The notes: generated from the letters alone by a model not told the origin. DNA of 64,000 bases from Hymenobacter guriensis (GCF_015773195.1 NZ_JADWYK010000001.1:620001-684000); one strand, 5' to 3'; shown: positions 1 through 8,971, numbered from the stretch's first letter. Numbers and translations are program-made.

Positions 1-709
1 CAACCACGCCATTATTGCCCCGGATGGCTACATCAACAGCAATGTGCCGGGCTGGACGAACTGCACCGTCAACGTTATCATCAACGAGCAGATGGGTGCC
101 CGCCTGGCCCAGACGCTGATTACCCTGCGCGAAGGCGGCCAGCTGAAAGGCCGCACGGAGGCCGCACAGATTTTCTTCTACGTAGTGGCCGGCCAGGTAC
201 AGGTTACTGTTGATGGACAGGACCGCACCCTCACCGAAGGCCAGTACGTGTACGTGCCTATCGAAAAGGACTACCTGTTTCAGCAGCCCACGGAAGGCAC
301 GCAGGTGCTGACATTCCATAAAACCTACGAGCCGCTAGCGGGCTACGCGGTGCCGGGCGTCGTGTTTGGGGAGCGGGACATTGCCAAGGCCCCGGTGTAC
401 ATGAACGACGAAGCCCTCCGCATTCAGGAGTTGCTGCCGAATGAGCTGGGCTTCGACATGGCCGTGAACATCTTCACCTACAGCACCGGTGGGCATTTGC
501 CGATGGTGGAAACCCACATCATGGAGCATGGACTGCTCTACCTGCAGGGCCAGGCCATCTACATGCTCGACCAGCAGTGGTACCCCGTGAAGAAAGGCGA
601 CTCGATCTGGATGGCGCCCTACTGCCAGCAGTGGGCCACCGCTATGGGCCAGGAAGACTCCGTCTATATCTACTACAAAAACGTGAACCGCTTCCCAACG
701 GTAGTGTAA
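1..709 (+). CDS. allE: (S)-ureidoglycine aminohydrolase, 5' partial
   Basis: The gene is already open at the window edge: the frame can be read from base 2 (NHAIIAPDGYINSNVPGW), so the true start lies upstream. The family is a manganese-dependent bicupin that hydrolyses (S)-ureidoglycine to (S)-ureidoglycolate and ammonia in allantoin breakdown. Two cupin halves are visible, with the beta-barrel pattern around KGRTEAAQIFFYVVAGQV in the first and HLPMVETHIMEHGLLYLQG in the second; the second carries the metal-type His/Glu pattern (ETHIMEHG). It is followed by uraD and uraH on the same strand, which supports a purine catabolic role. A hairpin repeat separates it from uraD, so it may end its own transcript. 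Function is confident from family resemblance and context. Confidence 0.88.
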   Translation, partial: NHAIIAPDGYINSNVPGWTNCTVNVIINEQMGARLAQTLITLREGGQLKGRTEAAQIFFYVVAGQVQVTVDGQDRTLTEGQYVYVPIEKDYLFQQPTEGTQVLTFHKTYEPLAGYAVPGVVFGERDIAKAPVYMNDEALRIQELLPNELGFDMAVNIFTYSTGGHLPMVETHIMEHGLLYLQGQAIYMLDQQWYPVKKGDSIWMAPYCQQWATAMGQEDSVYIYYKNVNRFPTVV

Positions 710-733
710 CCACCGCGGCAGGCAGAAAAGAAC

Positions 734-825
734 GTCATGCTGAGCGCAGTCGAAGCATCTCTACCGCTGGCTAATTAAATGGCAACAACGAAGCGGTAAA
801 GATGCTTCGACAAGCTCAGCATGAC
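734..825. repeat. GTCATGCTGAGCG-type interspersed hairpin, copy 1
   Basis: Imperfect inverted repeat. The left arm begins GTCATGCTGAGCGCAGTCGA and the right arm ends TTCGACAAGCTCAGCATGAC, with a middle of about 35 bases. Similar units lie at 1704, 3318, 27835, 34072 and 39582. It fills the gap between the ureidoglycine aminohydrolase and uraD, and an in-frame ATG inside it creates a false upstream start for uraD. Confidence 0.85.
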
Positions 826-843
826 CAACGATTTTCAAGTTCT

Positions 844-1350
844 ATGACCTTAACCGAACTCAACCACCTCACCCGCCCCGCCCTGACCGAAGCCCTGAGC
901 AAGTGTTGCGGCGCTACCGCCTGGGTGACGCAGATGGCCGACCTTTTCCCCGTAGCCGATGAGGTCACGTTGCTGGCGGAAGCCTCTCGTATTTGGAACA
1001 ACCTGACCGTGGCCGACTGGCGCGAAGCTTTCACGCATCATCCCAAAATCGGGGATGTGGCCTCGCTTAAGGAAAAGTTTGCCAGTACCAGCACCTGGGC
1101 CGCCGGGGAGCAGGGCGCCGTAGCCCAGGCTTCGGAGGAAACGCTGCACGCGCTGGCCGCCGGTAACGACGCCTACGAGCAAAAGTTCGGCTATATCTTC
1201 ATCGTGTGCGCCACCGGGAAGTCTGCCGATGAGATGCTGGCCTTGCTGCAGGCCCGGCTGCCGAACGAGCCTGCCGAGGAAATCCACGTGGCCGCCGAGG
1301 AGCAACGTAAAATCACTGAAATACGGCTGAAGAAGCTGCTGACTGCATGA
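844..1350 (+). CDS. uraD: OHCU decarboxylase
   Basis: 2-oxo-4-hydroxy-4-carboxy-5-ureidoimidazoline decarboxylase, which turns the product of 5-hydroxyisourate hydrolase into S-allantoin. About 168 aa, the usual family length. The catalytic-histidine region HHPKIGD is present near residue 60, and the conserved stretch AYEQKFGYIFIV near residue 115. The start chosen is ATG 844 (MTLTELNHL); an in-frame ATG at 802 would add residues translated from the preceding hairpin repeat and is rejected. The stop codon overlaps the uraH start (ATGA), so the two are translationally coupled. Cytoplasmic. Confidence 0.92.
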   Translation: MTLTELNHLTRPALTEALSKCCGATAWVTQMADLFPVADEVTLLAEASRIWNNLTVADWREAFTHHPKIGDVASLKEKFASTSTWAAGEQGAVAQASEETLHALAAGNDAYEQKFGYIFIVCATGKSADEMLALLQARLPNEPAEEIHVAAEEQRKITEIRLKKLLTA

Positions 1351-1685
1351 GCCACCTTACCACTCATATTCTGGATACCACCCTGGGCTGCCCCGCCGCC
1401 GATGTTACCATTGCGCTGTATGGGGAGCAGGCCGACAGCTGGCAGGAGCTAGCCCGCGGTCAAACTAACCAAGATGGCCGCATCCCCAACCTGCTGCCCA
1501 ACGACGATGCCCTGCCAGCCGGCACCTACAAAATGAAGTTCTTCACCGCCGAGTACTTCGCCCGCCTTGGCACGGCCACGTTCTACCCTTTCGTGGAAAT
1601 CGTCTTCACCATCAGCGGCCCCGAACACTACCACATTCCCCTCCTGCTGAATCCGTTCGGCTACACCACGTACCGCGGCAGCTGA
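1347..1685 (+). CDS. uraH: 5-hydroxyisourate hydrolase
   Basis: Transthyretin-like enzyme of 112 aa that opens 5-hydroxyisourate to OHCU, the step before UraD. The N-terminal signature (THILDTTLGCPA), the middle DGRI and the diagnostic C-terminal YRGS tetrapeptide are all present, so the active-site His/Arg/Ser set appears intact. It overlaps uraD by four bases (ATGA) and clearly shares its transcript. No signal peptide, so cytoplasmic. Confidence 0.95.
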   Translation: MSHLTTHILDTTLGCPAADVTIALYGEQADSWQELARGQTNQDGRIPNLLPNDDALPAGTYKMKFFTAEYFARLGTATFYPFVEIVFTISGPEHYHIPLLLNPFGYTTYRGS

Positions 1686-1703
1686 TTCCTATATTGGTTG
1701 TCC

Positions 1704-1792
1704 GTCATGCCGAGCGCAGCCGAGGCATCTCGCGTGCTGATGTTGTTGATTCTACTACACGAGTGAGATGCCTCGGCTGCGCTCGGCATGAC
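1704..1792. repeat. GTCATGCTGAGCG-type interspersed hairpin, copy 2
   Basis: Nearly perfect inverted repeat with arms GTCATGCCGAGCGCAGCCGA and TCGGCTGCGCTCGGCATGAC around a loop of about 35 bases. It lies directly behind uraH and may act as a terminator or RNA-stabilising stem. Confidence 0.85.
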
Positions 1793-1834
1793 GTTCTACT
1801 ACAACAAACTTCCCCTTCCCACCTCTCCCTACAT

Positions 1835-3265
1835 ATGAAACTCAGTCTCCCCGAAGCCGATAAAACCCAGTTGCTCGACCAACTGGGCATAGCCAACCGT
1901 CATTTCCAGCAGGTGTACCCCGGCGACCGGCCCGACCGCCAACCCGTGCATACCGTGTACGGAGGGGCAAACCTGTTTAAGTCGGATACTTGCGTGCGCA
2001 TGGGCGAAATTGCCCTGAATAGCCTGCGCACCTACGCGCCCAACTTCGTGGAGCTGGCCCGCGTGCTGCGGCTAAGTGGGCACGAGCACCTGCCTACCCT
2101 GGGCGCCGACGTGGCCGATCTTACCCAGCGCCTCGACGTCATGAGCGAGGAAGACCGCAAAAAGCAGCCCGCCTGGCTGGCGTACTCCGTCTACAACAAA
2201 ATGCTGCGCAAGCTCCAGACCGAAGCTGTAGAGGACTTCCGAATCGACTTCGAGGATGGATTCGGCAACCGGCCCCACGACGAGGAAGACGCCACCGCCG
2301 TGCAGGCCGCCAGGGAAGTGGCCGTAGGTATGCAGAACGGCACGCTTTCGCCCTTTATCGGCATCCGCATCAAGCCCTTCACGGAGGATTTGAAGGCCCG
2401 GGGCGTGCGTACCCTCGACATTTTCCTGAGCACCCTGCTGGCCGAAACCGGCGGCAAGCTGCCCGACAACTTCGTGGTGATGCTGCCCAAAGTGACCATT
2501 CCCGAGCAGATGAGCACCATGGTGCGCCTGTTTGAGCTGCTGGAAAAAGCCAACAACCTCGCGCCCGGCACCCTGCGCATGGAAACGATGGTGGAGGCCA
2601 CCCAGATTGTGATGGACGAGGAAGGCCGTAACCCGCTCATGCGCATCATCCGGGCCAGTGAGGGGCGCTGTGTGGCGGCCCACTTCGGCACTTACGACTA
2701 CACGGCTTCCTGCGGCATCACGGCCCGGTACCAGACCATGGCCCACCCCGTCTGCGACTTTGCCCACCACATGACCAAGGTAGCGCTGGGCGGTACCGGC
2801 ATTTTCCTCTCCGACGGGGCTACCAACGTGATGCCCATCGGCCCGCACCGGGGCGAAAACCTGAGCTACGAGCAGCTGCGCGAAAACCGCGAGTCCGTGC
2901 ACAACGCCTGGCGGCAGGGCTTTGCGCACACCACCCACTCACTCATCAACGGCCTCTACCAGGGCTGGGACCTGAACCCCGCCCAGCTGCCCATGCGCTA
3001 CGCGGCCACCTACGCCTTCTTCCTCAGCTCCTACGAAGATGCCCTGCACCGCCTGCGCACCTTCGTGGAGCGGGCCGCTATCAGCACCCTCACCGGCGAC
3101 ATTTTCGATGATGCGGCTACGGGTCAGGGCCTGCTCAACTTCTTCCTGAAAGCCCAGAACTGCGGTGCCATTACGGAGGAAGAAGTGCTGGCCACGGGCC
3201 TCACCCAGGAGGAAATCCAGTCCCGCTCATTCTTCCGCATCCTCGAAGGCCGGAGAAAGAAGTAA
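1835..3265 (+). CDS. DUF6986 aldolase/citrate-lyase-like protein of the urate cluster
   Basis: 476 aa from ATG 1835 (MKLSLPEADK); the frame stays open upstream only through the hairpin repeat. It resembles the HpcH/HpaI aldolase and citrate lyase beta superfamily placed in DUF6986, sometimes annotated as a phosphoenolpyruvate kinase. The acidic metal-site-like segment FRIDFEDGFGNRPHDEED near residues 130-147 and a later GGTGIFLSDGAT segment support a TIM-barrel fold with a divalent metal. It follows allE-uraD-uraH on the same strand, so a role in processing ureidoglycolate or glyoxylate from purine breakdown is a reasonable inference, but the reaction is not established from sequence. Confidence 0.75.
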   Translation: MKLSLPEADKTQLLDQLGIANRHFQQVYPGDRPDRQPVHTVYGGANLFKSDTCVRMGEIALNSLRTYAPNFVELARVLRLSGHEHLPTLGADVADLTQRLDVMSEEDRKKQPAWLAYSVYNKMLRKLQTEAVEDFRIDFEDGFGNRPHDEEDATAVQAAREVAVGMQNGTLSPFIGIRIKPFTEDLKARGVRTLDIFLSTLLAETGGKLPDNFVVMLPKVTIPEQMSTMVRLFELLEKANNLAPGTLRMETMVEATQIVMDEEGRNPLMRIIRASEGRCVAAHFGTYDYTASCGITARYQTMAHPVCDFAHHMTKVALGGTGIFLSDGATNVMPIGPHRGENLSYEQLRENRESVHNAWRQGFAHTTHSLINGLYQGWDLNPAQLPMRYAATYAFFLSSYEDALHRLRTFVERAAISTLTGDIFDDAATGQGLLNFFLKAQNCGAITEEEVLATGLTQEEIQSRSFFRILEGRRKK

Positions 3266-3317
3266 AGGGTGAATGGCTGAATGACTGTTCGGCTTTTGGG
3301 TTAAGTAAATCATTTCT

Positions 3318-3425
3318 CTCTGTCATCCTGAGCGAAGCGAAGGACCTTATCACGCTAGAACAAGTCGTTTTTACGATGGTCGTTCTGACGCGGTAAGGTC
3401 CTTCGCTTCGCTCAGGATGACAGAG
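3318..3425. repeat. TGTCATCCTGAGCG-type interspersed hairpin, copy 3
   Basis: Long inverted repeat with arms of about 32 bases (CTCTGTCATCCTGAGCGAAG on the left, its complement ending at 3425) and a loop of about 40 bases. It is a variant of the repeats at 734 and 1704 (ATCCTGAGCG instead of ATGCTGAGCG). It sits between two convergent genes and could terminate both. Confidence 0.85.
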
Positions 3426-3434
3426 AAGCTGATT

Positions 3435-3713
3435 CTACCGCCGCACGTCAAACCCATCGAAGCCCTGCACCGGGCCGGAAGTAGCTTCTACTTTCTCGAC
3501 GTGGGCCAGCGGTGGGCCCTGGCGGCACCAGGCCTCCAGCGCGTCCAGCGCCTCGGCGGGGCCTTCGGCTTCGATGGTGACGGTGCCATCTTCGTTGTTG
3601 CGGGCGTAACCGCTGAGGCCCAGGCGGCGGGCTTCGTGCTGGGTACTTTGGCGGAAGAACACGCCCTGCACGCGGCCATGCACGTGGAAGGTGCGGTGGT
3701 GGAACTGGCTCAT
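3435..3713 (-). CDS. acyP: Acylphosphatase
   Basis: 92 aa from ATG 3713 (MSQFHHRTFHVHG), the normal length for this family of carboxyl-phosphate hydrolases. The substrate-binding loop GRVQGVFFRQ with its arginine and the following YARNNEDGTV with the catalytic asparagine are both present, as is the C-terminal FDGFDVRR. A longer in-frame start 33 bases upstream would add residues not typical of the family. It stands alone, convergent with the DUF6986 gene. Cytoplasmic. Confidence 0.93.
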   Translation of the reverse strand: MSQFHHRTFHVHGRVQGVFFRQSTQHEARRLGLSGYARNNEDGTVTIEAEGPAEALDALEAWCRQGPPLAHVEKVEATSGPVQGFDGFDVRR

Positions 3714-3820
3714 AGAGGCATAAAAACGAGGTAGTACATACGGCAAGTTACTGCGGCCGCTTCATGCTTCGCTCACGTACACGCGCGCACCTTAGCTGGC
3801 TTACTTGTTCCCGCCCCACT

Positions 3821-5992
3821 ATGCGCTACCTTCTCCTGCTACTTGGCTGTCTGGTTTCTTCGGCTGCCTTAGCGCAGCATTCGTTCCGGGCGGTGGTGCG
3901 CGACAGCGCCAGCCGGGAGCCGCTGGTAGGCGTAACGGCCATTGTGCACGGAACCACCAATGCTGCTGCTACGGATGCCCAAGGCACTGTGCAACTCGGC
4001 AACCTGCCACCCGGCCCTGTTCAGATTGATTTCACCTTTATTAGCTACAAAACCCACTACCTGCGCACTACGCTGCCCCAGAATACTCCCGCGGAAATAC
4101 GCTTGGCTCCCGACGCTGAGCAGTTGGAGGAGGTAGTGGTAACGGCCACCCGCACCAACTCCCGCATCGAAGACTTGCCTACCCGGGTGGAGGTGCTGGG
4201 CACGGAAGAGCTACAGGAGGAAAACGGCATCAAGCCCGGCAACATTGCTTCCCTGCTGGGTGACTTGGCCGGCACTCAGATTCAGCCTACCCAGCCCACC
4301 ACCGGCAACGCCGACTTCCGCATTCAGGGGCTGCCGGGACGCTACTCGCAGATGCTGCGCGACGGAATGCCGCTGTTTGGGGGCTACGCCGGCTCCTTTG
4401 GTATTCTGCAGGTGCCCCCGCTGGATCTGCGCCAGATTGAGCTGATCAAAGGCTCATCCAGTACCTTGTATGGCGGTGGGGCCATTGCGGGACTGGTAAA
4501 CCTGGTATCGAAGCAGCCGCAGCTGGGCAGCCCCGAGCGCAGCCTGACCTTCAACCAAAGCACTCTGCGCGAAAGCAACCTCAACGCCTTTGCCTCGGGC
4601 CGGGGGCAGGGTTTGGGCTACACGTTCTTTGCGGGCGGCACCCGCCAGCAGGCCGTAGATGTGGATGGCGACGGATTTACGGATGTGCCCCGCCTGCGCA
4701 GCCTCACGGTGCACCCCCGCTTTTTCTTGTACCCTCGTGCCGGCAGCCAGCTGGTGGTGGGCTACACTGGCACCTTAGAAGACCGCCAGGGCGGCGACCA
4801 GCAGGTGGTACGCAACCACCCCGATTCCCAGCACCAGTACTTCGTCAACAACCGCATGCAACGGCACACTGCCGACGCCATCTACACCCAGGACAGCCTG
4901 GGCGGCGGCTCGCTCACCGTGAAAGCCACAATCAGCACCTTCAACCGGGAGGTGACGACCAACACCGTGGCCTTCAATGCACGTCAGAACTCGTATTACT
5001 CCGAGGCCAGCTACCTGCACCGGCTGGGCCCGGCGCATACGGCCGTACTGGGCCTAAACGTCAACGGGGAGCAACTCCGACCCGATGCTGCGGCCAGCCT
5101 TACCCCACTCCAGAACCGCTACACCTACGCCACGGTGGGAGCCTTCGCTCAGGATGACTGGCAGGTGCTGCCCACTTTCACTGTGCAGGCCGGCCTGCGC
5201 CTCGACCATCATAATCAGTACGGCAACTTCCTGCTGCCCCGGCTGGCCTTGCTTTACCGCTTCACTGAGCACCTCACCTCCCGCCTGAACGGTGGACTGG
5301 GCTACCGCGTGCCCGTACCTTACATCAACGACCTGGATGAGCGGGACTACCCACGGGTGGCGGCGCTGGCCGGCGTGCGGGCTGAGCGCTCTACTGGCCT
5401 GAACTGGGACGTGAATTACGAGCACCGCTTTTCGCCCACCGTGCGGCTCACCCTCAACCAGTCGTTCTTTTACACCCGCCTTGCCCGCCCGCTGGTGCTG
5501 GACGACGACGTTCCCGCAGGCCCCATCCACTGGTACAACGCCACCCGGCCTTTGGTAAGCCAGGGCTTTGAAACCTACGTGCGCCTCCGAGCTGATGAAA
5601 CTGAGTTGTACCTGGGCTACGTGTTTACGGATGCCCGCCGCCACTATGATGCTGAGCATCCGCACGTGGAGCTGGCCGCCCGGCACAAGCTGGCCACGGT
5701 GCTCACCCAGGAATTTTCGGAGCACTGGGCCGCCGGCATCGAAGCCAGCTACACCGGCCAGCAGTACGTCTCGGACGGGCGTCGTACGCCGGGGTATCCG
5801 CTGGTAGCCGGGCTGGTGCGCTACCACGGCGGGCCGCTCACGCTGGTGGTCAATGGCGAAAACCTCTTCGACTACCGCCAGACGCGCAAAGAAGCGGTGG
5901 TGCTGGGCGACTTGCGCAACCCCGCCTTTCCCGACCTATGGGCCCCGGTGGAAGGCCGCGTCCTTAATCTATCGGCTACGGTTCGGTTCTAG
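3821..5992 (+). CDS. TonB-dependent outer-membrane receptor
   Basis: 723 aa from ATG 3821, chosen because it begins a clean signal peptide (MRYLLLLLGCLVSSAALAQ). The order is: a carboxypeptidase-regulatory-like beta domain (about 20-100), a TonB-box-like segment LEEVVVTATR (near 104), a plug domain with the typical IELIKGSSSTLYGGGAIAG near residue 210, then a 22-strand barrel ending in aromatic Phe (LNLSATVRF). It imports a siderophore, cobalamin, metal or similar ligand using TonB energy. No SusD-like partner, binding protein or Fur-type site is visible next to it, so the substrate is unknown. The size suits the FecA/BtuB-like group rather than the roughly 1000-aa SusC group. Confidence 0.9.
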   Translation: MRYLLLLLGCLVSSAALAQHSFRAVVRDSASREPLVGVTAIVHGTTNAAATDAQGTVQLGNLPPGPVQIDFTFISYKTHYLRTTLPQNTPAEIRLAPDAEQLEEVVVTATRTNSRIEDLPTRVEVLGTEELQEENGIKPGNIASLLGDLAGTQIQPTQPTTGNADFRIQGLPGRYSQMLRDGMPLFGGYAGSFGILQVPPLDLRQIELIKGSSSTLYGGGAIAGLVNLVSKQPQLGSPERSLTFNQSTLRESNLNAFASGRGQGLGYTFFAGGTRQQAVDVDGDGFTDVPRLRSLTVHPRFFLYPRAGSQLVVGYTGTLEDRQGGDQQVVRNHPDSQHQYFVNNRMQRHTADAIYTQDSLGGGSLTVKATISTFNREVTTNTVAFNARQNSYYSEASYLHRLGPAHTAVLGLNVNGEQLRPDAAASLTPLQNRYTYATVGAFAQDDWQVLPTFTVQAGLRLDHHNQYGNFLLPRLALLYRFTEHLTSRLNGGLGYRVPVPYINDLDERDYPRVAALAGVRAERSTGLNWDVNYEHRFSPTVRLTLNQSFFYTRLARPLVLDDDVPAGPIHWYNATRPLVSQGFETYVRLRADETELYLGYVFTDARRHYDAEHPHVELAARHKLATVLTQEFSEHWAAGIEASYTGQQYVSDGRRTPGYPLVAGLVRYHGGPLTLVVNGENLFDYRQTRKEAVVLGDLRNPAFPDLWAPVEGRVLNLSATVRF

Positions 5993-6028
5993 CTAGTAAG
6001 TAGCTTAGCCTCATGAAACCTCGTTCCC

Positions 6029-6844
6029 TTAGCCTTCCCGCTGGCGCACGGCCTCGAAGGTGAGGATGGCGGTGGCGGTACTGACGTTGAGCGAGTCGAT
6101 GGCGCCACGCATAGGAATGATGATAGTCTGGTCGCAGGCCTGCATCAGTTCGGGGGTGAGGCCATCGGCCTCGGTGCCCATCACCAGGGCCGTGGGGCCG
6201 CGAAAGTCGCACGACGTGTAAGCCACCGCCTGCTCCGTGAGGGCGGCAGCGTAGGTGCGGATGCCGTGGCGCCGGCACCAGGCCAGCAGCGTTTCGCGGG
6301 TAGTAGCCACGGTAGGCACCGTGAACGAGCATCCGATGGAGCTGCGAATGGCGTTGGGATTAAACAAATCGGTGCGCGGGTCGCAGACGATGACGGCCGT
6401 GGCCCGGGCCGCGTCGGCGGTGCGCAGGATGGCGCCCAGGTTGCCAGGCTTTTCCACGGCTTCCAGCACCAGCAGCAGCGGGTCGGCGGGCAGTTGCAGG
6501 TCGTCGAGGCTCAGCTGGGGCGGGCGGGCTAAGGCCAGCACCCCGTCGGAGCCTTCGCGGTAGGCTACTTTCTCAAACACGGCTTTCGACACCGGAAACC
6601 ACTCGGTGTCGCCATCGGCCAACAGCTCCCGCAATTGCGCCTGCCGCTCGGGGCCGGCCAGTTCGGGGCACACAAACACGGCCGGCACGGCCACGCCCGC
6701 GCCGCGGGCAATGGTGAGCTCCCGCAGCCCCTCAATGATGGTAAGGCCCTGCGCCCGCCGCTCCGAGGACTTCTGCTGCAGCCGGAGCAGGTTTTTGATG
6801 CGCGGGTTCTGGGGAGAAGTGATGGGGTCGGGCAGGAAAGCCAT
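6029..6844 (-). CDS. TrmH/SpoU-family RNA 2'-O-methyltransferase
   Basis: 271 aa from ATG 6844 (MAFLPDPITSPQNPRIK). A small N-terminal substrate-binding domain precedes the SPOUT knot. The three SpoU motifs are visible: NLGAILRTADAA (motif 1), LVMGTEADGLT (motif 2) and IPMRGAIDSLNVSTA (motif 3), which bind AdoMet. The family methylates ribose in tRNA or 23S rRNA; the exact target cannot be told from sequence. It is divergent from the histidine kinase, with about 100 bases between the two starts; an in-frame upstream start at 7015 would run into the kinase gene and is rejected. Confidence 0.9.
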   Translation of the reverse strand: MAFLPDPITSPQNPRIKNLLRLQQKSSERRAQGLTIIEGLRELTIARGAGVAVPAVFVCPELAGPERQAQLRELLADGDTEWFPVSKAVFEKVAYREGSDGVLALARPPQLSLDDLQLPADPLLLVLEAVEKPGNLGAILRTADAARATAVIVCDPRTDLFNPNAIRSSIGCSFTVPTVATTRETLLAWCRRHGIRTYAAALTEQAVAYTSCDFRGPTALVMGTEADGLTPELMQACDQTIIIPMRGAIDSLNVSTATAILTFEAVRQREG

Positions 6845-6930
6845 GAGCAACGCGGGAAAGTCAGCCGCGAAGATACGCCCCAACCCGCACGGCTGCTGCC
6901 TGAGGCTACCGCCGCTTGCGCCGAAACCCG

Positions 6931-6938
6931 TAGGTTTG
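6931..6938 (+). promoter_or_regulatory. Candidate -7 promoter element (TAGGTTTG) of the kinase gene
   Basis: Matches the Bacteroidota sigma-70 -7 consensus TAnnTTTG exactly. It ends 6 bases before ATG 6945, so the transcript would have almost no leader. No TTG -33 element is present at the usual distance. Confidence 0.3.
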
Positions 6939-6944
6939 CAGTCT

Positions 6945-8474
6945 ATGCGCCTGAACCTTAACACCAAAATTCTGCTCGGCTTCGGCATTGCGCTGGGCGT
7001 GCTGCTGCTCACCACCGGCGTGGCTTATTTCAGCAACCAGCGCCTAGCCTACTACACCCGGCAGGTGCAGCACACCTACCAGGTGCTGCAGGCCACCTCC
7101 GACCTGCGCACCAACCTGCGCGACGCCCAGGGCAGCGTACGTAACTACCTGCTGCTGAACGACACTACCTACCTGCCCCAGTTTGACCTGGCCGAGCAGG
7201 ACATGAACCGGCAGTTTAATATTCTGCGCGACCTTACCCGCGACAATGCTCAGCAGCAGCAGCGCCTCGATACTCTACGCCGCGCTCTGGATACTGATAC
7301 CCGCGACCTACGGATGTGGACCGACCGCAATGCTTCGGCACCCACGGCCCGCGTGATGATCAGCCGCAATCAGGAGCGGCTGGAGATTATCCGGGGAATG
7401 ATCAACCGCATCAAACAATCCGAGGACAGCCTGCTGGCAGAGCGGGACCGGAACCAGGATTTCTACGCTCAGACTACGCCCATTGCCCTGCTGATTTCGG
7501 CCGTGCTTACTTTGTTTATCGTGGGGTGGCTGGTCAGCCGCATCTGGCAGGAGTTGGCCGCCAATGCCGCCTTGCAACAGGAGCTGCAGGAGGTAAACGA
7601 GCAGGTAGCCCACCGTATCGGCATCATTGAGCACTTGGCTGAGCAGGTGGTGCTGGGCGACTACTCGGTGAAGATAAAGGATGAGGAGCGCGACAACCTG
7701 GGCCGCCTGGCCGGCTCCCTCAACCGCATGACGCGCCAGCTATCCGAAACCTTCGGGGCCCTGGAAAACCGCAATAAGGAGTTGGACCAGTTTGCCTACG
7801 TGGCCTCCCACGACCTGAAAGCGCCCCTACGCGGGGTAACGACGGTGGTAAAGTGGATTGAGGACGAGCTGTCGGGGGAGCTGTCGGACAAGATGCGCCA
7901 GTACCTGGATATGATGAAGGGCCGCCTCTCGCGCCTCGAAGACCTCATCAACGGGCTGCTGGCCTATGCCCGCATTGGGCGCACTGAGCAGAAGCTGGAG
8001 CCGGTAGACGTGGCCGCCCTCCTCGACGAAGTAACCGATATGGTGGTGCCGCCCGATTTCCACGTGCGCCTGCCCGATTCGCTGCCTTCTGCCCTGGTAG
8101 CCGACCGCCTCAGCCTGCAGCAGGTGTTTACCAACCTCATCGGCAACGCCGTAAAGTACCACCACCGGGGCGGCGGCACCATCACTATCGGCTGCCGGGA
8201 GCAGAAAAAATTCTACGAGTTTTCGGTGGCCGACGACGGGCCGGGCATTGCCCCGGAGTACCACCAGAAAATCTTCCTGATGTTTCAGACGTTGCGCGAC
8301 CGGCATACGGCCGAAAGCACCGGCATCGGGCTCAGTATTGTGAAGAAAATAATTGACGAACAGAAAGGCAGTATTTGGGTGAAATCGGCGGCTGGAGAAG
8401 GTGCAGCGTTTATCTTTACGTGGCCCAAGCAGGCGCTGCCGGCCCGATCCGACGCGCCCGCCCTGGCTTCCTGA
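6945..8474 (+). CDS. CHASE3/HAMP sensor histidine kinase
   Basis: 509 aa from ATG 6945 (MRLNLNTKILLGFG). Order: membrane segment (about 7-27), periplasmic CHASE3-type four-helix sensor (about 30-172), second membrane segment (about 176-200), HAMP linker (about 200-265), HisKA domain with phospho-acceptor His289 in SHDLKAPLR, then the ATPase domain with N-box NLIGNAVKYH, G1 DDGPGIAPE, F-box MFQTL and G2 GIGLSIVKKI. All catalytic elements look intact. A single-domain response regulator follows 19 bases after the stop and is the obvious partner. The signal sensed is not known. The start is supported by the membrane segment and by the shared upstream gap with the divergent methyltransferase. Confidence 0.93.
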   Translation: MRLNLNTKILLGFGIALGVLLLTTGVAYFSNQRLAYYTRQVQHTYQVLQATSDLRTNLRDAQGSVRNYLLLNDTTYLPQFDLAEQDMNRQFNILRDLTRDNAQQQQRLDTLRRALDTDTRDLRMWTDRNASAPTARVMISRNQERLEIIRGMINRIKQSEDSLLAERDRNQDFYAQTTPIALLISAVLTLFIVGWLVSRIWQELAANAALQQELQEVNEQVAHRIGIIEHLAEQVVLGDYSVKIKDEERDNLGRLAGSLNRMTRQLSETFGALENRNKELDQFAYVASHDLKAPLRGVTTVVKWIEDELSGELSDKMRQYLDMMKGRLSRLEDLINGLLAYARIGRTEQKLEPVDVAALLDEVTDMVVPPDFHVRLPDSLPSALVADRLSLQQVFTNLIGNAVKYHHRGGGTITIGCREQKKFYEFSVADDGPGIAPEYHQKIFLMFQTLRDRHTAESTGIGLSIVKKIIDEQKGSIWVKSAAGEGAAFIFTWPKQALPARSDAPALAS

Positions 8475-8493
8475 TCCCCTTGCCCGCTCCCCC

Positions 8494-8910
8494 ATGTCCG
8501 ACCGTTCCGTTTTGCTCGTGGAAGATGATTTCTTTGACACGATGACCGTGCAGAAATCCTTCGAGAAATTCAGTATTCCGCACAAGCTTTATACCGCCTT
8601 CAATGGCCTGGAGGCCCTGGATATGCTACTGGGCCGCAACGGCGTGGAGGCCATCAACCCGCTGCCCGAGGTGATTCTGCTGGATCTGAACATGCCCAAG
8701 ATGAACGGGCACGAGTTTCTGGCCGAACGCGAAAACCACCCGGCCCTGGCCCAGATTCCGGTGTTCGTCATCACCACGTCCTCTATGGATGTGGACCGCC
8801 TCAGCGCCCAGAACCTGGGCGTGGCCGGCTACATTATCAAGCCCCTGGATTTTGAAACCAGCCACGACCTGGTAGATAGTATGAGTTTGCTGGAAACCCT
8901 GCTGAAGTAG
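8494..8910 (+). CDS. CheY-like single-domain response regulator
   Basis: 138 aa from ATG 8494 (MSDRSVLLVEDDFFD). The receiver domain is complete: acidic pair in LVEDD (residues 10-11), phospho-acceptor Asp64 in ILLDLNMPKMNG, Thr/Ser switch in VITTSS and Lys in IIKPLD. There is no output domain, so it acts by protein contact or in a phosphorelay, as in the Rcp1 type paired with CHASE/phytochrome kinases. It lies 19 bases behind the kinase on the same strand and a strong terminator follows, so the two make a bicistronic unit. Confidence 0.93.
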   Translation: MSDRSVLLVEDDFFDTMTVQKSFEKFSIPHKLYTAFNGLEALDMLLGRNGVEAINPLPEVILLDLNMPKMNGHEFLAERENHPALAQIPVFVITTSSMDVDRLSAQNLGVAGYIIKPLDFETSHDLVDSMSLLETLLK

Positions 8911-8935
8911 CTCTGGCCTACCTCACTCGCTGTGC

Positions 8936-8971
8936 AAAGCGGGAGAAACTGACGGTTTCTCCCGCTTTTTT
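8936..8971 (+). terminator. Rho-independent terminator of the two-component unit
   Basis: Perfect 14-bp stem (AAAGCGGGAGAAAC and its complement) with a short loop, followed by a run of T. Confidence 0.9.

Noticed and set aside
802..843. Upstream ATG extension of uraD
   Set aside because: The extra residues come from the hairpin repeat copy 1; the family starts at ATG 844.
2072..2938. Long antisense open frame (288 codons) across the DUF6986 gene
   Set aside because: Shadow of a high-GC gene: codon pattern and family match belong to the plus strand.
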